A program made the translations under genes and the position numbers. From positions 85,209-98,137 of the forward strand of contig PKXI01000234.1 of assembly GCA_003133425.1 (NCBI GenBank): a stretch of DNA of 12,929 nucleotides. Direction: 5' to 3'. This document shows positions 11,893 to 12,929 of this stretch, piece after piece; positions within the stretch are counted from its first letter, which is position 1, and the number at the start of each line of letters is the position of its first letter. The DNA is from Acidobacteriaceae bacterium (lineage in GTDB: Bacteria; Acidobacteriota; Terriglobia; Terriglobales; Acidobacteriaceae). The notes under the pieces were generated by a model. The model worked only from the letters and a program-made list of their open reading frames with translations. It did not search any database and had not been told where the DNA came from.

Positions 11893-12843
11893 CTAGTCGT
11901 AGAGCGGAATAAAGTATATCTCGTTCAAGCTCCGAACTCGATCGTGAGTCAGCATCCGCTCGCATTCCAGGTAAGCCGCCGGCGCCCCCGATCCTCCGTC
12001 CCAGAGTTGTCGAGAAGCGGAGCAGGTGCTTTCGCGGTAGGCAATCCAAAGTGCTTGGCCCTTATCCAGGGCTTCCCGATCCGGAGGGCCGGCTTCAAAT
12101 TTGTTCCGCAGCTGAGCCAGCAGCGCGCTGAGATCTGCGTCAGCGGCCGTACTAGCGCTCCCGCCACACCCAATGGTGTCGCGGTTGCTCTCCGCGTCAT
12201 CGCACATCTCCTGATCGTCGTGAAAAAGCACAGATGTACCTCCATAGGTGTTAACGATACGTTCCGTCATCACTTCCGGAAGATGCCGCTCATAGGCCCA
12301 CTCCTGCCAGTCCACCCAGAAGCGCGCGGGGAGCTCATTGGGTTCGAGCCGCTTCGCGTCGAGCTGCCTTGAGGCGATCAGCATGTTGGGTGTCGTACCG
12401 GGCACGTCGGCAGAGGCAGGTACAAGCAAGACAGACAACACCAGTCCCCGCAGTGTGTCTATCCAGACCAATGCGCGATCATTGCAGAGCGCGGTGCGGC
12501 AACCTGAAATCAGAACGTATCTCCCCAATCGCGTCTGCACGGGATCGGGAACCCCTTTCAGGGAGTCCAGAATCTCATCCCGGACCAGGGTCTTGCCGCC
12601 CGGAGGATCGCCAAGATCAAATTTAGCCTTGAGCACAGAAAGAGGGCGGTCTCGGAGGGCGGCAAAACGAGCATCCGCTATCACGGCCGTAACCGGTTTG
12701 CCCGAAAATTCCAGCAACCATGTGAACTCCTCGGGGCGGAGGTCTTTCAGCTGACCATAGGAAAGACTCTGCGGTCGCGCCAAGGGAGCTACGAACAGAA
12801 GAACAAAGCAAAACATGCATCGGAAAACTCGAACTGGCCGCAT
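11893..12843 (-). CDS. Secreted protein with C-terminal LprI-like domain
   Basis: From the ATG at 12843 this is a 316-residue exported protein. Residues 1-26 form a signal peptide (MRPVRVFRCMFCFVLLFVAPLARPQS). The middle part has GRYVLISGCRTALCNDRALVWID (107-129), whose Cys115-x4-Cys120 pair probably forms a disulphide. Residues about 213-310 match the LprI/DUF1311 helical domain: a Cys at 213 and a Cys at 226, a helix DADLSALLAQLRNKF (235-249), QALWIAYRESTC (263-274), and YLECERMLTHDRVRSLNEIY (291-310). In mycobacteria LprI inhibits lysozyme; in most bacteria the domain's role is unknown. The protein likely acts in the periplasm. A longer frame from 12927 exists, but AGGAGG at 12849-12854 and the signal peptide fix the start. 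The N-terminal 30-200 region is otherwise unrecognised. Confidence 0.8.
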   Translation of the reverse strand: MRPVRVFRCMFCFVLLFVAPLARPQSLSYGQLKDLRPEEFTWLLEFSGKPVTAVIADARFAALRDRPLSVLKAKFDLGDPPGGKTLVRDEILDSLKGVPDPVQTRLGRYVLISGCRTALCNDRALVWIDTLRGLVLSVLLVPASADVPGTTPNMLIASRQLDAKRLEPNELPARFWVDWQEWAYERHLPEVMTERIVNTYGGTSVLFHDDQEMCDDAESNRDTIGCGGSASTAADADLSALLAQLRNKFEAGPPDREALDKGQALWIAYRESTCSASRQLWDGGSGAPAAYLECERMLTHDRVRSLNEIYFIPLYD

Positions 12844-12848
12844 ACCCA

Positions 12849-12854
12849 CCTCCT
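12849..12854 (-). promoter_or_regulatory. Ribosome-binding site deciding the LprI-like start
   Basis: AGGAGG on the minus strand lies five bases before the ATG at 12843. It rules out the upstream start at 12927, which would add 28 residues in front of the signal peptide. Confidence 0.75.
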
Positions 12855-12896
12855 GCCGGAGAGTATATCCCGAGCAGTTACAGGATTTTCTGTGCT

Positions 12897-12913
12897 CCCT
12901 GCGGAAAGCAGGG
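12897..12913. other. Perfect 6-bp hairpin upstream of the LprI-like gene
   Basis: CCCTGC (12897-12902) and GCAGGG (12908-12913) enclose a GGAAA loop. A TATACT -10-like box on the minus strand (12862-12867) lies between it and the gene, but it would leave a leader of only about a dozen bases. The hairpin may belong to the end of a gene beyond the window or to a regulatory site. Confidence 0.4.
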
Positions 12914-12929
12914 CAATCGCATTTCAAAA

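Noticed and set aside
12844..12927. N-terminal 28 residues of the longer LprI-like frame, with a CxC and a C-x-C pair
   Set aside because: They precede a good signal peptide and a strong AGGAGG at 12849-12854, so this part is upstream leader rather than protein.

Overview
The window looks like a chromosomal piece of an Acidobacteriota (Terriglobia-like) genome. This is an inference from GC-rich coding sequence, from housekeeping genes that read like that group (prfA-prmC, hslVU with an N-terminally extended HslV) and from intergenic spaces packed with short palindromic repeats. No rRNA, tRNA, CRISPR array, integrase or transposase gene is visible. Most genes are ordinary; the less ordinary material sits between them.

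Left part (1-2801, plus strand): the 3' end of ndk, a strong hairpin, a secreted GH43-type glycosidase translationally coupled to a DinB/DUF1572-type metal-binding protein, then a separately promoted pair, an SRPBCC/AHSA1-type protein followed by an ArsR-type repressor. A convergent hairpin (2841-2876) closes this block.

Middle part (2907-9359, minus strand): reading leftwards, a DUF3592-like single-pass membrane protein, a Zn-type cation diffusion facilitator, a large secreted S15/CocE hydrolase resembling alpha-amino-acid ester hydrolases but with an added N-terminal beta-rich domain, an unannotated 50-codon ORF with a ribosome-binding site, prfA and prmC. prfA and prmC form a functional pair: PrmC methylates the GGQ glutamine of release factor 1. 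The spacers here hold at least four related copies of a two-hairpin REP/BIME-like repeat.

Right part (9746-12929): hslV and hslU on the plus strand encode the ATP-dependent HslUV protease. A secreted protein with a C-terminal LprI-like domain converges on them from the minus strand. The hslV upstream region carries what looks like a different dispersed repeat (9520-9565).

The best candidates for something undescribed are the small ORF in front of prfA, the composite repeat family, and the domain architecture of the S15 hydrolase. I see no clear new multi-gene system.
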